From assembly GCA_964017045.1 (NCBI GenBank), contig OZ024794.1, positions 19,941,117 to 20,005,116 on the forward strand: a stretch of 64,000 nucleotides of DNA. Direction: 5' to 3'. The notes under the pieces were generated by a model, which ran no database searches, was not told where the DNA came from, and saw only the letters and a program-made list of their open reading frames with translations. The stretch comes from Omphiscola glabra (lineage: Eukaryota; Mollusca; Gastropoda; Lymnaeidae). Positions 34,231-46,291 of this stretch are shown piece after piece. Position 1 is the first letter of the stretch. Every line of letters begins with the position of its first letter. Both the position numbers and the translations under genes were made by a program.

Positions 34231-35258
34231 CCATCAATCCACAAAAGTCCTGGAAAAAAAATGTGGTTTCCGTCTGAAGGAGCACAAGCAGTTAATCCAC
34301 AAATGTCCTGGAAAAAAATGTGATGTGCGTCTGAAGAAGAACAAGCCGTTAATCCACAAATGTCCTGGAAACAAATGTGGTGTGCGTCTGAAGGAGCACA
34401 AGCTGTTAATCCACAAATGTCCTTGAAAAAAATGTGGTGTGCGTCTGAAGGAGCACAAGCCGTTAATCCACAAATGTCCTGGAAAAAAATGTGGTGTGCG
34501 TCTGAAGGAGCACAAGCCTTTAATCCACAAATGTCCTGGAAAAAAATGTGGTGTGCGTCTCAAGGAGCACAAGCCGTTAATCCACAAATGTCCTGGAAAA
34601 AAATGTGGTGTGCGTCTGAAGGAGCACAAGCCGCCAATCAATAGATGTCCTGGAAAGAAATGTGGTGTGCGTCTAAAGGAGCACAAGCCGTCAATAAACA
34701 GATGTCCTGGAAAGAAATGTGGTGTGCGTCTAAAGGAGCACAAGCCATCAATCCACAAAAGTCCTGGAAAAAAAATGTGGTTTCCGTCTGAAGGAGCACA
34801 AGCAGTTAATCCACAAATGTCCTGGAAAAAAATGTGATGTGCGTCTGAAGAAGAACAAGCCGTTAATCCACAAATGTCCTGGAAACAAATGTGGTGTGCG
34901 TCTGAAGGAGCACAAGCTGTTAATCCACAAATGTCCTTGAAAAAAATGTGGTGTGCGTCTGAAGGAGCACAAGCCGTTAATCCACAAAGGTCCTGGAAAA
35001 AATGTGGTGTGCGTCTGAAGGAGCACAAGCCGTTAATCCACAAATGTCCTGGAAAAAAATGTGGTGTGCGTCTGAAGGAGCACAAGCCGTTAATCCACAA
35101 AAGTCCAGGAAATAAATGTGGTGTGCGTCTGAAGGAGCACAAGCCGTTAATCAACAAATGTCCTGGAAAAAATGTGGTGTGCGTCTGAAGGAGCACAAGC
35201 CGTTAATCCACAAATGTCCTAGAAAAAAATGTGGTGTGCGTCTGAAGGAGCACAAGCA
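34231..35258. repeat. About 514-bp tandem duplication inside the 57-bp satellite
   Basis: The marked unit run ccatcaatccacaaaagtcc followed by a tggtttccgtctgaagg unit occurs at 34231 and 34745, 514 bases apart (nine units plus one base). The flanking variants tgtgatgtgcgtctgaagaa and cttgaaaaaaatgtgg repeat at the same offset. Confidence 0.75.
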
Positions 35259-35622
35259 GTTAATCCACAAATGTCCTGGAAAAAAATGTGTTGTGCGTCA
35301 GAAGGAGCACAAGCCGTTAATCCACAAATGTCCTGGTAAAAATGGGGTGTGCGTCTGAAGGAGCACAAGCCGTTAATCCACAAATGTCCAGGAAAGAAAT
35401 GTGGTGTGCGTCTGAAGGAGCACAAGCTGTTAATCCACAAATGTCCTGGAAAAAATGTGGTGTGCGTCTGAAGGAGCACAAGCCGTTAATCCACAAATGT
35501 CCTGGAAAAAAATGTGGTGTGCGTGTGAAGGAGCACAAGCAGTTAATCCACAAATGTCCTGGAAAAAAATGTGTTGTGCGTCAGAAGGAGCACAAGCCGT
35601 TAATCCACAAATGTCCTGGTAA

Positions 35623-38600
35623 AAATGTGGTGTGCGTCTGAAGGAGCACAAGCCGTTAATCCACAAATGTCCTGGAAAAAAATATGATGTGCGTCTGAAG
35701 GAGCACAAGCCGTCAATCAACAGATATTCTGGAAAGAAATGTTGTGTGCATCTGAAGGAGCACAAGCCGTCAATCAACAGATTTTCTGGAAAGAAATGTG
35801 GTGTGCGTCTGAAGGAGCACAAGCCGTCAATAAACAGATGTTTTGGAAAGAAATGTGGTGTGCGTCTGAAGGAGCACAAGCCGTTAATCAACAAATGTTC
35901 TGGAAAGAAATGTGGTGTGCGTCTGAAGGAGCACAAGCCGTCAATCAACAAATGTTCTGTAAAGAAATGTGGTGTGCGTCTGAAGGAGCACAAGCCATCA
36001 ATCCACAAAAGTCCTGGAAAAAAATGTGGTGTGTGTCTGAAGGAGCACAAGCCGTCAATCAACAGATATTCTGGAAAGAAATGTGGTGTGCATCTGAAGG
36101 AGCACAAGCCGTCAATCAACAGATTTTCTGGAAAGAAATGTGGTGTGCGTCTGAAGGAGCACAAGCCGTCAATCAACAGATGTTCTGGAAAGAAATGTGG
36201 TGTGCGTCTGAAGGAGCACAAGCCGTCAATCAACAAATGTTCTGGAAAGAAATGTGGTGTGCGTCTGTAGGAGCACAAGCCGTCAATCAACAGATGTTCT
36301 AGAAAGAAATGTTGTGTGCGTCTGAAGGAGCACAAGCCGTCAATCAACAAAATTTCTGGAAAGAAATGTGTTGTGCGTCTGAAGGAGTACAAGCCGTTAA
36401 TCCACAAATGTCCTGGAAAAAAATGTGGTGAGCGTCTGAAGGAGAACAAGCCGTTAATCCACAAATGTCCTGGAAACAAATGTGGTGTGCGTCTGAAGGA
36501 GCACAAGCCGTTAATCCACAAATGTCCTGGAAAAAAATGTGGTGTGCGTCTGAAGGAGCACAAGCCGTTAATCCACAAATGTCTTGGAAAAAAATGTGGT
36601 GTGCGTCTGAAGGAGCACAAGCCGTTAATCCACAAATGTCCTGGGAAAAAAATGTGGTGTGCGTCTGAAGGAGCACAAGCCGTTAATCCACAAATGTCCT
36701 GGAAAAAAATGTGGTGTGCGTCTGAAGGAGCACAAGCAGTCAATCAATAAATGTCCTGGAAAGAAATGTGGTGTGTGTCTAAAGGAGCACAAGCCGTCAA
36801 TCAACAGATGTCCTGGAAAGAAATGTGGTGTGCGTCTAAAGGAGCACAAGCCATCAATCCACAAAAGTCGTGGGAAAAAAAAGTGGTTTCAGTCTGAAAG
36901 AGCACAAGCAGTTAATCCACAAATGTCCCGGAAAAAAATGTGGTGTGCGTCTGAAGGAGAACAAGCCGTTAATCGACAAATGTCCTGGAAACAAATGTGG
37001 TGTGCGTCTGAAGGAGCACAAGCTGTTAATGCACAAATGTCCTTGAAAAAAATGTGGTGCGCGTCTGAAGGAGCACAAGCCGTTAATCCACAAATGTCCT
37101 GGAAAAAAATGTGGTGTGCGTCTGAAGGAGCACAAGCCATTAATCCACAAATGTCCTGGAAAAAAATGTGGTGTGCGTCTGAAGGAGCACAAGCCGTTAA
37201 TCCACAAATGTCCTGGAAAAAAATGTGGTGTGCGTCTGAAGGAGCACAAGCCGCCAATCAATAGATGTCCTGGAAAGAAATGTGGTGTGCGTCTAAAGGA
37301 GCACAAGCCGTCAATCAACAGATGTCCTGGAAAGAAATGTGGTGTGCGTCTAAAGGAGCACAAGCCATCAATCCACAAAAGTCCTGGAAAAAAAATGTGG
37401 TTTCCGTCTGAAGGAGCACAAGCAGTTAATCCACAAATGTCTAGGAAAAAAATGTGATGTGTGTCTGAAGAAGAACAAGCCGTTAATCCACAAATGTCCT
37501 GGAAACAAATGTGGGCTGCGTCTGAAGGAGCACAAGCTGTTAATCCACAAATGTCCTTGAAAAAAATGTGGTGTGCGTCTGAAGGAGCACAAGCCGTTAA
37601 TCCACAAATGTCCTGGAAAAAAATGTGGTGTGCGTCTGAAGGAGTACAAGCCGTTAATCCACAAATGTCTTGGAAAAAAATGTGGTGTGCGTCTGAAGGA
37701 GCACAAGCCGTTAATCCACAAATGTCCAGGAAAGAAATGTGGTGTGCGTCTGAAGGAGCACAAGCTGTTAATCCACAAATGTCCTGGGAAAAATGTGGTG
37801 TGCGTCTGAAGGAGCACAAGCCGTTAATCCACAAATGTCCTGGAAAAAAATGTGGTGTGCGTCTGAAGGAGCACAAGCAGTTAATCCACAAATGTCCTGG
37901 AAAAAAATGTGTTGTGCGTCAGAAGGAGCACAAGCCGTTAATCCACAAATGTCCTGGTAAAAATGTGGTGTGCGTCTGAAGGAGCACAAGCCGTTAATCC
38001 ACAAATGTCCAGGAAAGAAATGTGGTGTGCGTCTGAAGGAGCACAAGCTGTTAATCCACAAATGTCTTGGAAAAAATGTGGTGTGCGTCTGAAGGAGCAC
38101 AAGCCGTTAATCCACAAATGTCCTGGAAAAAAATGTGGTGTGCGTCTGAAGGAGCACAAGCAGTTAATCCACAAATGTCCTGGAAAAAAATGTGTTGTGC
38201 GTCAGAAGGAGCACAAGCCGTTAATCCACAAATGCCCTGATAAAAATGTGGTGTGCATCTGAAGGAGCACAAGCCGTTAATCCACAAATGTCCTGGAAAA
38301 AAATATGGTGTGCGTCTGAAGGAGCACAAGCCGTCAATCAACAGATATTCTGGAAAGAAATGTGGTGTGCGTCTGAAGGAGCACAAGCCGTCAATAAACA
38401 GATGTTTTGGAAAGAAATGTGGTGTGCGTCTGAAGGAGCACAAGCCGTTAATCAACAAATGTTCTGGAAAGAAATGTGGTGTGCGTCTGAAGGAGCACAA
38501 GCCGTCAATCAACAAATGTTCTGTAAAGAAATGTGGTGTGCGTCTGAAGGAGCACAAGCCATCAATCCACAAAAGTCCTGGAAAAAAATGTGGTGTGCGT

Positions 38601-41100
38601 CTGAAGGAGCACAAGCCGTCAATCAACAGATATTCTGGAAAGAAATGTGGTGTGCATCTGAAGGAGCACAAGCCGTCAATCAACAGATTTTCTGGAAAGA
38701 AATGTGGTGTGCGTCTGAAGGAGCACAAGCCGTCAATCAACAGATGTTCTGGAAAGAAATGTGGTGTGCGTCTGAAGGAGCACAAGCCGTCAATCAACAA
38801 ATGTTCTGGAAAGAAATGTGGTGTGCGTCTGAAGGAGCACAAGCCGTCAATCAACAGATATTCTGGAAAGAAATGTGGTGTGCATCTGAAGGAGCACAAG
38901 CCGTCAATCAACAGATTTTCTGGAAAGAAATGTGGTGTGCGTCTGAAGGAGCACAAGCCGTCAATCAACAGATGTTCTGGAAAGAAATGTGGTGTGCGTC
39001 TGAAGGAGCACAAGCCGTCAATCAACAAATGTTCTGGAAAGAAATGTGGTGTGCGTCTGAAGGAGCACAAGCCGTCAATCAACAGATGTTCTAGAAAGAA
39101 ATGTTGTGTGCGTCTGAAGGAGCACAAGCCGTCAATCAACAAAATTTCTGGAAAGAAATGTGTTGTGCGTCTGAAGGAGTACAAGCCGTTAATCCACAAA
39201 TGTCCTGGAAAAAAATGTGGTGAGCGTCTGAAGGAGAACAAGCCGTTAATCCACAAATGTCCTGGAAACAAATGTGGTGTGCGTCTGAAGGAGCACAAGC
39301 CGTTAATCCACAAATGTCCTGGAAAAAAATGTGGTGTGCGTCTGAAGGAGCACAAGCCGTTAATCCACAAATGTCTTGGAAAAAAATGTGGTGTGCGTCT
39401 GAAGGAGCACAAGCCGTTAATCCACAAATGTCCTGGGAAAAAAATGTGGTGTGCGTCTGAAGGAGCACAAGCCGTTAATCCACAAATGTCCTGGAAAAAA
39501 ATGTGGTGTGCGTCTGAAGGAGCACAAGCAGTCAATCAATAAATGTCCTGGAAAGAAATGTGGTGTGTGTCTAAAGGAGCAGAAGCCGTCAATAAACAGA
39601 TGTCCTGGAAAGAAATGTGGTGTGCGTCTAAAGGAGCACAAGCCATCAATCCACAAAAGTCGTGGGAAAAAAAAGTGGTTTCCGTCTGAAAGAGCACAAG
39701 CAGTTAATCCACAAATGTCCCGGAAAAAAATGTGGTGTGCGTCTGAAGGAGAACAAGCCGTTAATCGACAAATGTCCTGGAAACAAATGTGGTGTGCGTC
39801 TGAAGGAGCACAAGCTGTTAATGCACAAATGTCCTTGAAAAAAATGTGGTGCGCGTCTGAAGGAGCACAAGCCGTTAATCCACAAATGTCCTGGAAAAAA
39901 ATGTGGTGTGCGTCTGAAGGAGCACAAGCCATTAATCCACAAATGTCCTGGAAAAAAATGTGGTGTGCGTCTGAAGGAGCACAAGCCGTTAATCCACAAA
40001 TGTCCTGGAAAAAAATGTGGTGTGCGTCTGAAGGAGCACAAGCCGCCAATCAATAGATGTCCTGGAAAGAAATGTGGTGTGCGTCTAAAGGAGCACAAGC
40101 CGTCAATCAACAGATGTCCTGGAAAGAAATGTGGTGTGCGTCTAAAGGAGCACAAGCCATCAATCCACAAAAGTCCTGGAAAAAAAATGTGGTTTCCGTC
40201 TGAAGGAGCACAAGCAGTTAATCCACAAATGTCTTGGAAAAAAATGTGATGTGTGTCTGAAGAAGAACAAGCCGTTAATCCACAAATGTCCTGGAAACAA
40301 ATGTGGTGTGCGTCTGAAGGAGCACAAGCTGTTAATCCACAAATGTCCTTGAAAAAAATGTGGTGTGCGTCTGAAGGAGCACAAGCCGTTAATCCACAAA
40401 TGTCCTGGAAAAAAATGTGGTGTGCGTCTGAAGGAGCACAAGCCGTTAATCCACAAATGTCTTGGAAAAAAATGTGGTGTGCGTCTGAAGGAGCACAAGC
40501 CGTTAATCCACAAATGTCCAGGAAAGAAATGTGGTGTGCGTCTGAAGGAGCACAAGCTGTTAATCCACAAATGTCCTGGGAAAAATGTGGTGTGCGTCTG
40601 AAGGAGCACAAGCCGTTAATCCACAAATGTCCTGGAAAAAAATGTGGTGTGCGTCTGAAGGAGCACAAGCAGTTAATCCACAAATGTCCTGGAAAAAAAT
40701 GTGTTGTGCGTCAGAAGGAGCACAAGCCGTTAATCCACAAATGTCCTGGTAAAAATGTGGTGTGCGTCTGAAGGAGCACAAGCCGTTAATCCACAAATGT
40801 CCAGGAAAGAAATGTGGTGTGCGTCTGAAGGAGCACAAGCTGTTAATCCACAAATGTCTTGGAAAAAATGTGGTGTGCGTCTGAAGGAGCACAAGCCGTT
40901 AATCCACAAATGTCCTGGAAAAAAATGTGGTGTGCGTCTGAAGGAGCACAAGCAGTTAATCCACAAATGTCCTGGAAAAAAATGTGTTGTGCGTCAGAAG
41001 GAGCACAAGCCGTTAATCCACAAATGCCCTGATAAAAATGTGGTGTGCATCTGAAGGAGCACAAGCCGTTAATCCACAAATGTCCTGGAAAAAAATATGG
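35623..41100. repeat. 2792-bp higher-order repeat within the 57-bp satellite
   Basis: Features at 36316-38340 recur at 39108-41132 at a constant offset of 2792 bases (49 units minus one base), including the same frameshifts and stop variants. Comparable blocks begin near 35623, 38244 and 41036. The first-to-second offset is 2621 bases because the second copy carries a net gain of three units, so blocks differ by local unit gain and loss. Confidence 0.88.
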
Positions 41101-41659
41101 TGTGCGTCTGAAGGAGCACAAGCCGTCAATCAACAGATATTCTGGAAAGAAATGTGGTGTGCATCTGAAGGAGCACAAGCCGTCAATCAACAGATTTTCT
41201 GGAAAGAAATGTGGTGTGCGTCTCAAGGAGCACAAGCCGTCAATAAACAGATGTTCTGGAAAGAAATGTGGTGTGCGTCTGAAGGAGCACAAGCCGTTCA
41301 TCAACAAATGTTCTGGAAAGAAATGTGATGTGCGTCTGAAGGAGCACAAGCCGTCAATCAACAAATGTTCTGTAAAGAAATGTGGTGTGCGTCTGAAGGA
41401 GCACAAGCCATCAATCCACAAAAGTCCTGGAAAAAAATGTGGTGTGCGTCTGAAGGAGCACAAGCCGTCAATCAACAGATATTCTGGAAAGAAATGTGGT
41501 GTGCATCTGAAGGAGCACAAGCCGTCAATCAACAGATTTTCTGGAAAGAAATGTGGTGTGCGTCTGAAGGAGCACAAGCCGTCAATCAACAGATTTTCTG
41601 GAAAGAAATGTTGTGTGCGTCTGAAGGAGCACAAGCCGTTAATCAACAAATGTATTGGA

Positions 41660-42791
41660 AAGAAATGTGGTGTGCTTCTGAAGGAGCACAAGCCGTCAAT
41701 CAACACAATTTCTGGAAAGAAATGTGGTTTGCGTCTGAAGGAGTACAAGCCGTTAATCCACAAATGTCCCGGAAACAAATGTGGTGTGCGTCTGAAGGAG
41801 CACAATCTGTTAATCCACAAATGTCCTTGAAAAAAATGTGGTGTGTGTCTGAAGGAGCACAAACCGTTAATCCACAAATGTCCTGGAAAAAAATGTGGTA
41901 TGCGTCTGAAGGAGCACAAGCCGTTAATCCACAAATGTCCAGGAAAGAAATGTGGTGTGCGTCTGAAGGAGCACAAGCCGTTAATCCACAAATGTCCTGG
42001 AAAAAAATGTGGTGTGCGTCTGAAGGAGCACAAGCCGTTAATCCACAAATGTCCTGGAAAAAAATGTGGTGTGCGTCTGAAGGAGCACAAGCCGTTAATC
42101 AACAAATGTCCTGGAAAAAAATGTGGTGTGCGTCTGAAGGAGCACAAGCCGTTAATCCACAAATGTCCTGGAAAAAAATATGGTGTGCGTCTGAAGGAGC
42201 ACAAGCCGTCAATCAACAGATGTTCTGGAAAGAAATGTTGTGTGCTTCTGAAGGAGCACAAGCCGTCAATCAACACAATTTCTGGAAAGAAATGTGGTGT
42301 GCGTCTGAAGGAGTACAAGCCGTTAATCCACAAATGTCCTGGAAACAAATGTGGTGTGCGTCTGAAGGAGCACAATCTGTTAATCCACAAATGTCCTTGA
42401 AAAAAATGTGGTGTGTGTCTGAAGGAGCACAAACCGTTAATCCACAAATGTCCTGGAAAAAAATGTGGTATGCGTCTGAAGGAGCACAAGCCGTTAATCC
42501 ACAAATGTCCAGGAAAGAAATATGGTGTGCGTCTGAAGGAGCACAAGCCGTTAATCCACAAATGTCCTGGAAAAAAATGTGGTGTGCGTCTGAAGGAGCA
42601 CAAGCCGTTAATCCACAAATGTCCTGGAAAAAAATGTGGTGTGCGTCTGAAGGAGCACAAGCCGTTAATCAACAAATGTCCTGGAAAAAAATGTGGTGTG
42701 CGTCTGAAGGAGCACAAGCCGTTAATCCACAAATGTCCTGGAAAAAAATGTGGTGTTCGTCCGAAGGAGCACAAACCGTCAATCAACAAAT
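41660..42791. repeat. 570-bp tandem duplication at the right end of the satellite
   Basis: Ten-unit blocks are repeated: marker gtgcttctgaaggagcacaa followed by caacacaatttctgg is at 41671 and 42241, and the stop-bearing tccttgaaaaaaatgtggtg marker is at 41824 and 42394. The offset is exactly 570. Confidence 0.85.
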
Positions 42792-43381
42792 GCATGCACC
42801 ACGTCACCTATTCTTGAATTCACACATTCTAGGAGTCTGAATCACGTCATTTGCCTTTAATAATCCCTTTTGAATTATAGGAAATCAAATGGAGGGAATT
42901 GTCTTGTGCAGACGGTCTCAGAGGCACGTCACCAATGTAAGGTTTTCTGTAATTGAAGACCTTAGTGCTAAAAGTACTTAAGTCACAAAATGCACATTTT
43001 GAGATAATCAAGTTCAAATATACTTTTCGTATATAAAATGTGACTATTTTCATTTTTTGTTTTGTTCAATTAAGGGCCTAAAGCACATTTTAATGTGTTC
43101 AAATTTCAGCAGTACACTTGGCTAAACTGGGTAAGAAAAGATCACAGTTTAGATTGATTTTGACAAAAATGTGACTTAAGTACCTTTAGCCCTAATGTCT
43201 TCAATTTCTTTCTGATGTAGTATCATTCTTGGCATTTCTTTTGAAAGCATGAACAAGTGCATTGTGTAACTGGGGCGGGCAGAGGAATACAAATTCTTTG
43301 AGTTTCAGGAAGGTTGCGCTTTGGGGTCAGTTTCAAAAGGTTTTGAGCTACATAAGTGACCGTCGAAACGTTGGTGAGTTG
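42792..43381. other. Unique DNA right of the satellite
   Basis: Non-repetitive with no gene recognised. gaccgtcgaaacgttggtg at about 43357 resembles the motif noted at 22950. Confidence 0.4.
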
Positions 43382-43389
43382 TCATAGAC

Positions 43390-43596
43390 CAGTGGCTCTC
43401 AACATTTCTAATGGTGAGACCCCTTAATACATTTCCTCATGTTGTGGTGACCCCAGCCTTAAAATTATTTTCGCTGCTACTTCATCGCTGTCGATTAGTT
43501 GCGTTTTCCGATGGTCTTAGGCGTCCCCTGTAAAAGAGTCGTTTTGACCCCCCCCCCCCCCCAAAGTGGTCGCGACCCTTGGGTTGAGAACCGCTG
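43390..43596 (-). mobile_element. SPIN-like non-autonomous hAT element, copy 4
   Basis: Begins cagtggctctcaacatttct and ends cccttgggttgagaaccgct + g, with ttgtggtgacccc and ttccgatggtcttaggcg inside. The flanking 8-mers tcatagac and tcgtagac differ at one base. A C run of about 15 interrupts the 3' part. Confidence 0.9.
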
Positions 43597-43604
43597 TCGT
43601 AGAC

Positions 43605-45140
43605 AGTTGCTGGAGAAATATATAGAGGAAACAGGGCGTTAACTTACTTGTCATGAATGATAATAAACACCATACAAACATATGTTTAGACGCCAACATC
43701 AACGTATTTCATTACAATAGACATACACACATTTAGTAAAGCATATTTTGTAAAAAAAAAAAAAAAATTTCTGTCAAAGACCAGTTTCCAACTACTATAC
43801 GTAAGAAATAATGACACGTTTCTTTAAATAGATTTTTCAAACATTGAATGCTTACAAAATCCCTGTTGAGGTGAACTAACTCTTCAACTAGGCATACACT
43901 AACAATAGGAGATCTAAACTCACCCAATCTCTCAACCGCGAAGCTGACACGTTGAGCCATGATGATTTGAGCCACAGTGTCAACCCGCCTTCGCCGTACC
44001 TGTTTCCCATCCGTTCACCATGTGAACGCTGCAAGAGAAATCTTAAAATGTCACGCGGGTAAACGAAAAAAAAAATTATTTTAAAAAAAATAATTAACGC
44101 TCCATCCACACATCCACAAGTTTGAAATGCGCTCTGAGAGACAGTCTTTAATTTATAAAGATAACCCCGAGGACAATAACAAAAAAAGTCATGTTTAATA
44201 ATTAATTATGCTTTAATATATCGAGCCAAAGAGAGTAAAATATTTCAAATCTCTTCCCAGTACCTCGCTCGCTCACTGACTTAAAAAACAATTCCCATCG
44301 ACTGTAAACTCAAACATATAAAGAACAAAAAAAAAAAAAATTAATAAAACAAAAAAAAAAGAAAAAAAAAAGAAAAGAGATTGTAATTTCAAAAAAAATA
44401 ATAAAATACTTTTTTAAAAAGACAACAACAACCGGCGATACAGACATTCTAGAGCTGAGACTCCGATTTAAAAAAAAAGAATCCAACGACATGACTCATG
44501 ATGCCCTAATACCAGTGCCTGGGCATAGTTTGAATTAATTGATAAAACTCGATTCCTATCTCTCAAGGACGCAATGCAATGAAAATGTAAAAAAAAACAA
44601 ACAACCGCCCTCATTGAATCTGACTTATGATTAAATTTCCAATTAGCGGAGGTCCCTTGTGTATTTACGTTCTGTCATTGGTCAGATTTTTCTTGTCTTC
44701 CTTCTATTGATTATCTTTCTCGCTCCGTCGCACGTGTTTACTTGGGGAAAATGAAGATTGGCGCATCTTCTTGTCGCCACTAAGCTAAGCTTTAAGAAAA
44801 CATAAAAACAGTTTTTGGGGGGCTTGGCATCAGTGGGATGGGGGAGGGGGGGATTCTATAGAAGAGTTCAGCTAAACGAGATGAAAGGATAACATTGTAA
44901 TGATACTAGATTACATATCTTTGTAAAACGTATGCTTTTTTATTCAGTTTGAAAACTATATGTTTTCACGACACATTTTGGTTTATGATGGTAATTCCAT
45001 GAAGCAATGTAGGATGTCTGGTGCATTCAGTAAATTTCAACAAATAACAATTTAATGTTTTCAGTTTAAATTTCCGCCCCTCTTTATGCAATTTTTGTAC
45101 GATTTTTTCATGGTGATTTAATGATTTCATATTTCCCAAT
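43605..45140. other. Unique, very A-rich DNA
   Basis: Numerous A runs (43750, 44070, 44327-44400). The Phe-rich minus-strand frames are products of these runs. No gene recognised. Confidence 0.45.
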
Positions 45141-45345
45141 CATCATCATCAGGTCCCGTAGTCCTTCGACCGTTGGGGCGCCACAGATGACATGTACACT
45201 TTTCTTCTCCATTCCTCTCGGTCTTCTGCCCTACGCATAGCATCGCCTAGTTGTAATCCCGTCCATTCTTTGATATTTTCTTCCCATCTTTTTCTTTGTC
45301 TTCCTCTTCTTCTGCCTCCTCTGGTGGTGCCCTGCAATAGATAAA
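45137..45345 (-). mobile_element. 5'-truncated LINE tail (RTE-like C-terminus)
   Basis: On the minus strand, the frame from about 45343 to 45149 reads LLQGTTRGGRRRGRQRKRWE ... IKEWTGLQLGDAM ... DREEWRR ... VAPQRSKDYG and stops. This is the typical C-terminal end of RTE/CR1-like endonuclease-reverse transcriptases, and it is followed by a (tgatga)n tail. Nothing of the RT remains upstream, so it is a normal 5' truncation. It belongs to a different family from the intact LINE at 46248. Confidence 0.8.
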
Positions 45346-46233
45346 ATCAAACAATTCATTTGGGATGAATAAAACGTACATTTTTATGAGAAGATTTCTA
45401 TGACATATAAATTGACGTTTATGTTCTCCTATCATTCTTCTTAAATGTTTTAAATTAACATCTCAACTTGGCATTCCCAATACCTCTGTTTTGCAGAGTG
45501 ACGGGGGCCGACTACTCGGGAGGAATCAGTTGCACCCAGTCGGAGTTTGGGGGGGGGGGGGGGGGAAACCCTACATCCCCTGGCCTGCCTTTTAATTTCT
45601 CCAGGCAATAAATTATTATGGGAATTACCAAAAAAAAAAAAAAAAAAAAAAAATTTATTGTGAGGTTTTGGGGAGGGGGAATATATTTGTTGGGAGTAAG
45701 AAAGTATCTTTATTAATTGTCCGTCTTTACCGTGGAGTTGAACTCAAACCTTCTGGTTCGGAAATCACTAGTGCTGTGACGCCACAGTAACAGCATCGCT
45801 CAGTTATTACAAAAATAAAACAGTAATTAACATGATAACCCGACTACAATGTATTTTTTTTTAATAATCACAGGATATAATAATTTAATTTGCTGAAAAA
45901 TACGAAATATTTTGTATTTTTATTATTTTCTATTAACTATTCAACAACGTTCTAATGATTGTTTAAATTTTAATTAAAAAAAAAAAAAACAACAAATAAT
46001 ATTCGTAGTGCACTCCTGGATTAAAAACCAATAGCATGACTAGCATGGCACACAGTACACACTTTTACATTTCCAATGTCTGGGAAAGGGGGTTTGGCTT
46101 CCACCACTCAATGAGGGTTGTTTTTTTTTTTTTGGGGGGGGGGGGGCTTAGACGGTTTTTTAAAAAATGGTTTCTCAATGTGCAACTTATGTTACACTAA
46201 TTGGTGGCTAAACTTTGCAGAATTCTAGACACC
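45346..46233. other. Unique DNA with long homopolymer runs
   Basis: G run at 45549-45565, A run at 45630-45652, T/G run at 46121-46146. No gene recognised. Confidence 0.45.
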
Positions 46234-46247
46234 AAAAGCTTCAAAAT
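46234..46247. repeat. Target-site duplication of the LINE, left copy
   Basis: aaaagcttcaaaat, identical over 14 bases to 49636-49649. It marks the 3' boundary of the minus-strand LINE. Confidence 0.9.
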
Positions 46248-46291
46248 CTTCTTCTTTCGCCTTTTCGTCATCGAGGAACAGCAGCCGATCT

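Larger units (their letters stand above)
32935..42791. repeat. 57-bp satellite, about 173 units (9.86 kb), with higher-order structure
   Basis: The dominant unit starts tgtcctggaaaaaaatgtgg and continues tgtgcgtctgaaggagcaca + agccgttaatccacaaa, 57 bp. Two main unit types alternate in blocks: cct/gttaatccac and tct/gtcaatcaac. Period 57 is divisible by three and the unit lacks stops in at least four of six frames, giving many overlapping long frames (up to 654 codons at 40843-42807, minus). Indels in the A run (six versus seven A) and tga variants interrupt all of them over the full length. One plus frame encodes CPGKKCGVRLKEHKPLIHK, with Cys and His at CX4CX6HX4H spacing. Higher-order duplications of 2792, about 514 and 570 bp are visible. 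The edges are sharp: unique DNA to 32934 and from 42792. Confidence 0.95.

Noticed and set aside
32935..42791. Long ORFs (up to 654 codons) across the 57-bp satellite as a repeat-protein or zinc-finger gene
   Set aside because: At least four frames on both strands are open at once because the unit is 57 bp and stop-free. A-run indels and tga variants break every frame across the array, and no start region, splice signal or non-repeat domain accompanies it.
45325..45345. Splice acceptor before the LINE tail (tttatctattgcag)
   Set aside because: The following codons are the C-terminus of a truncated LINE, and the polypyrimidine-like stretch includes the LINE's own coding bases.
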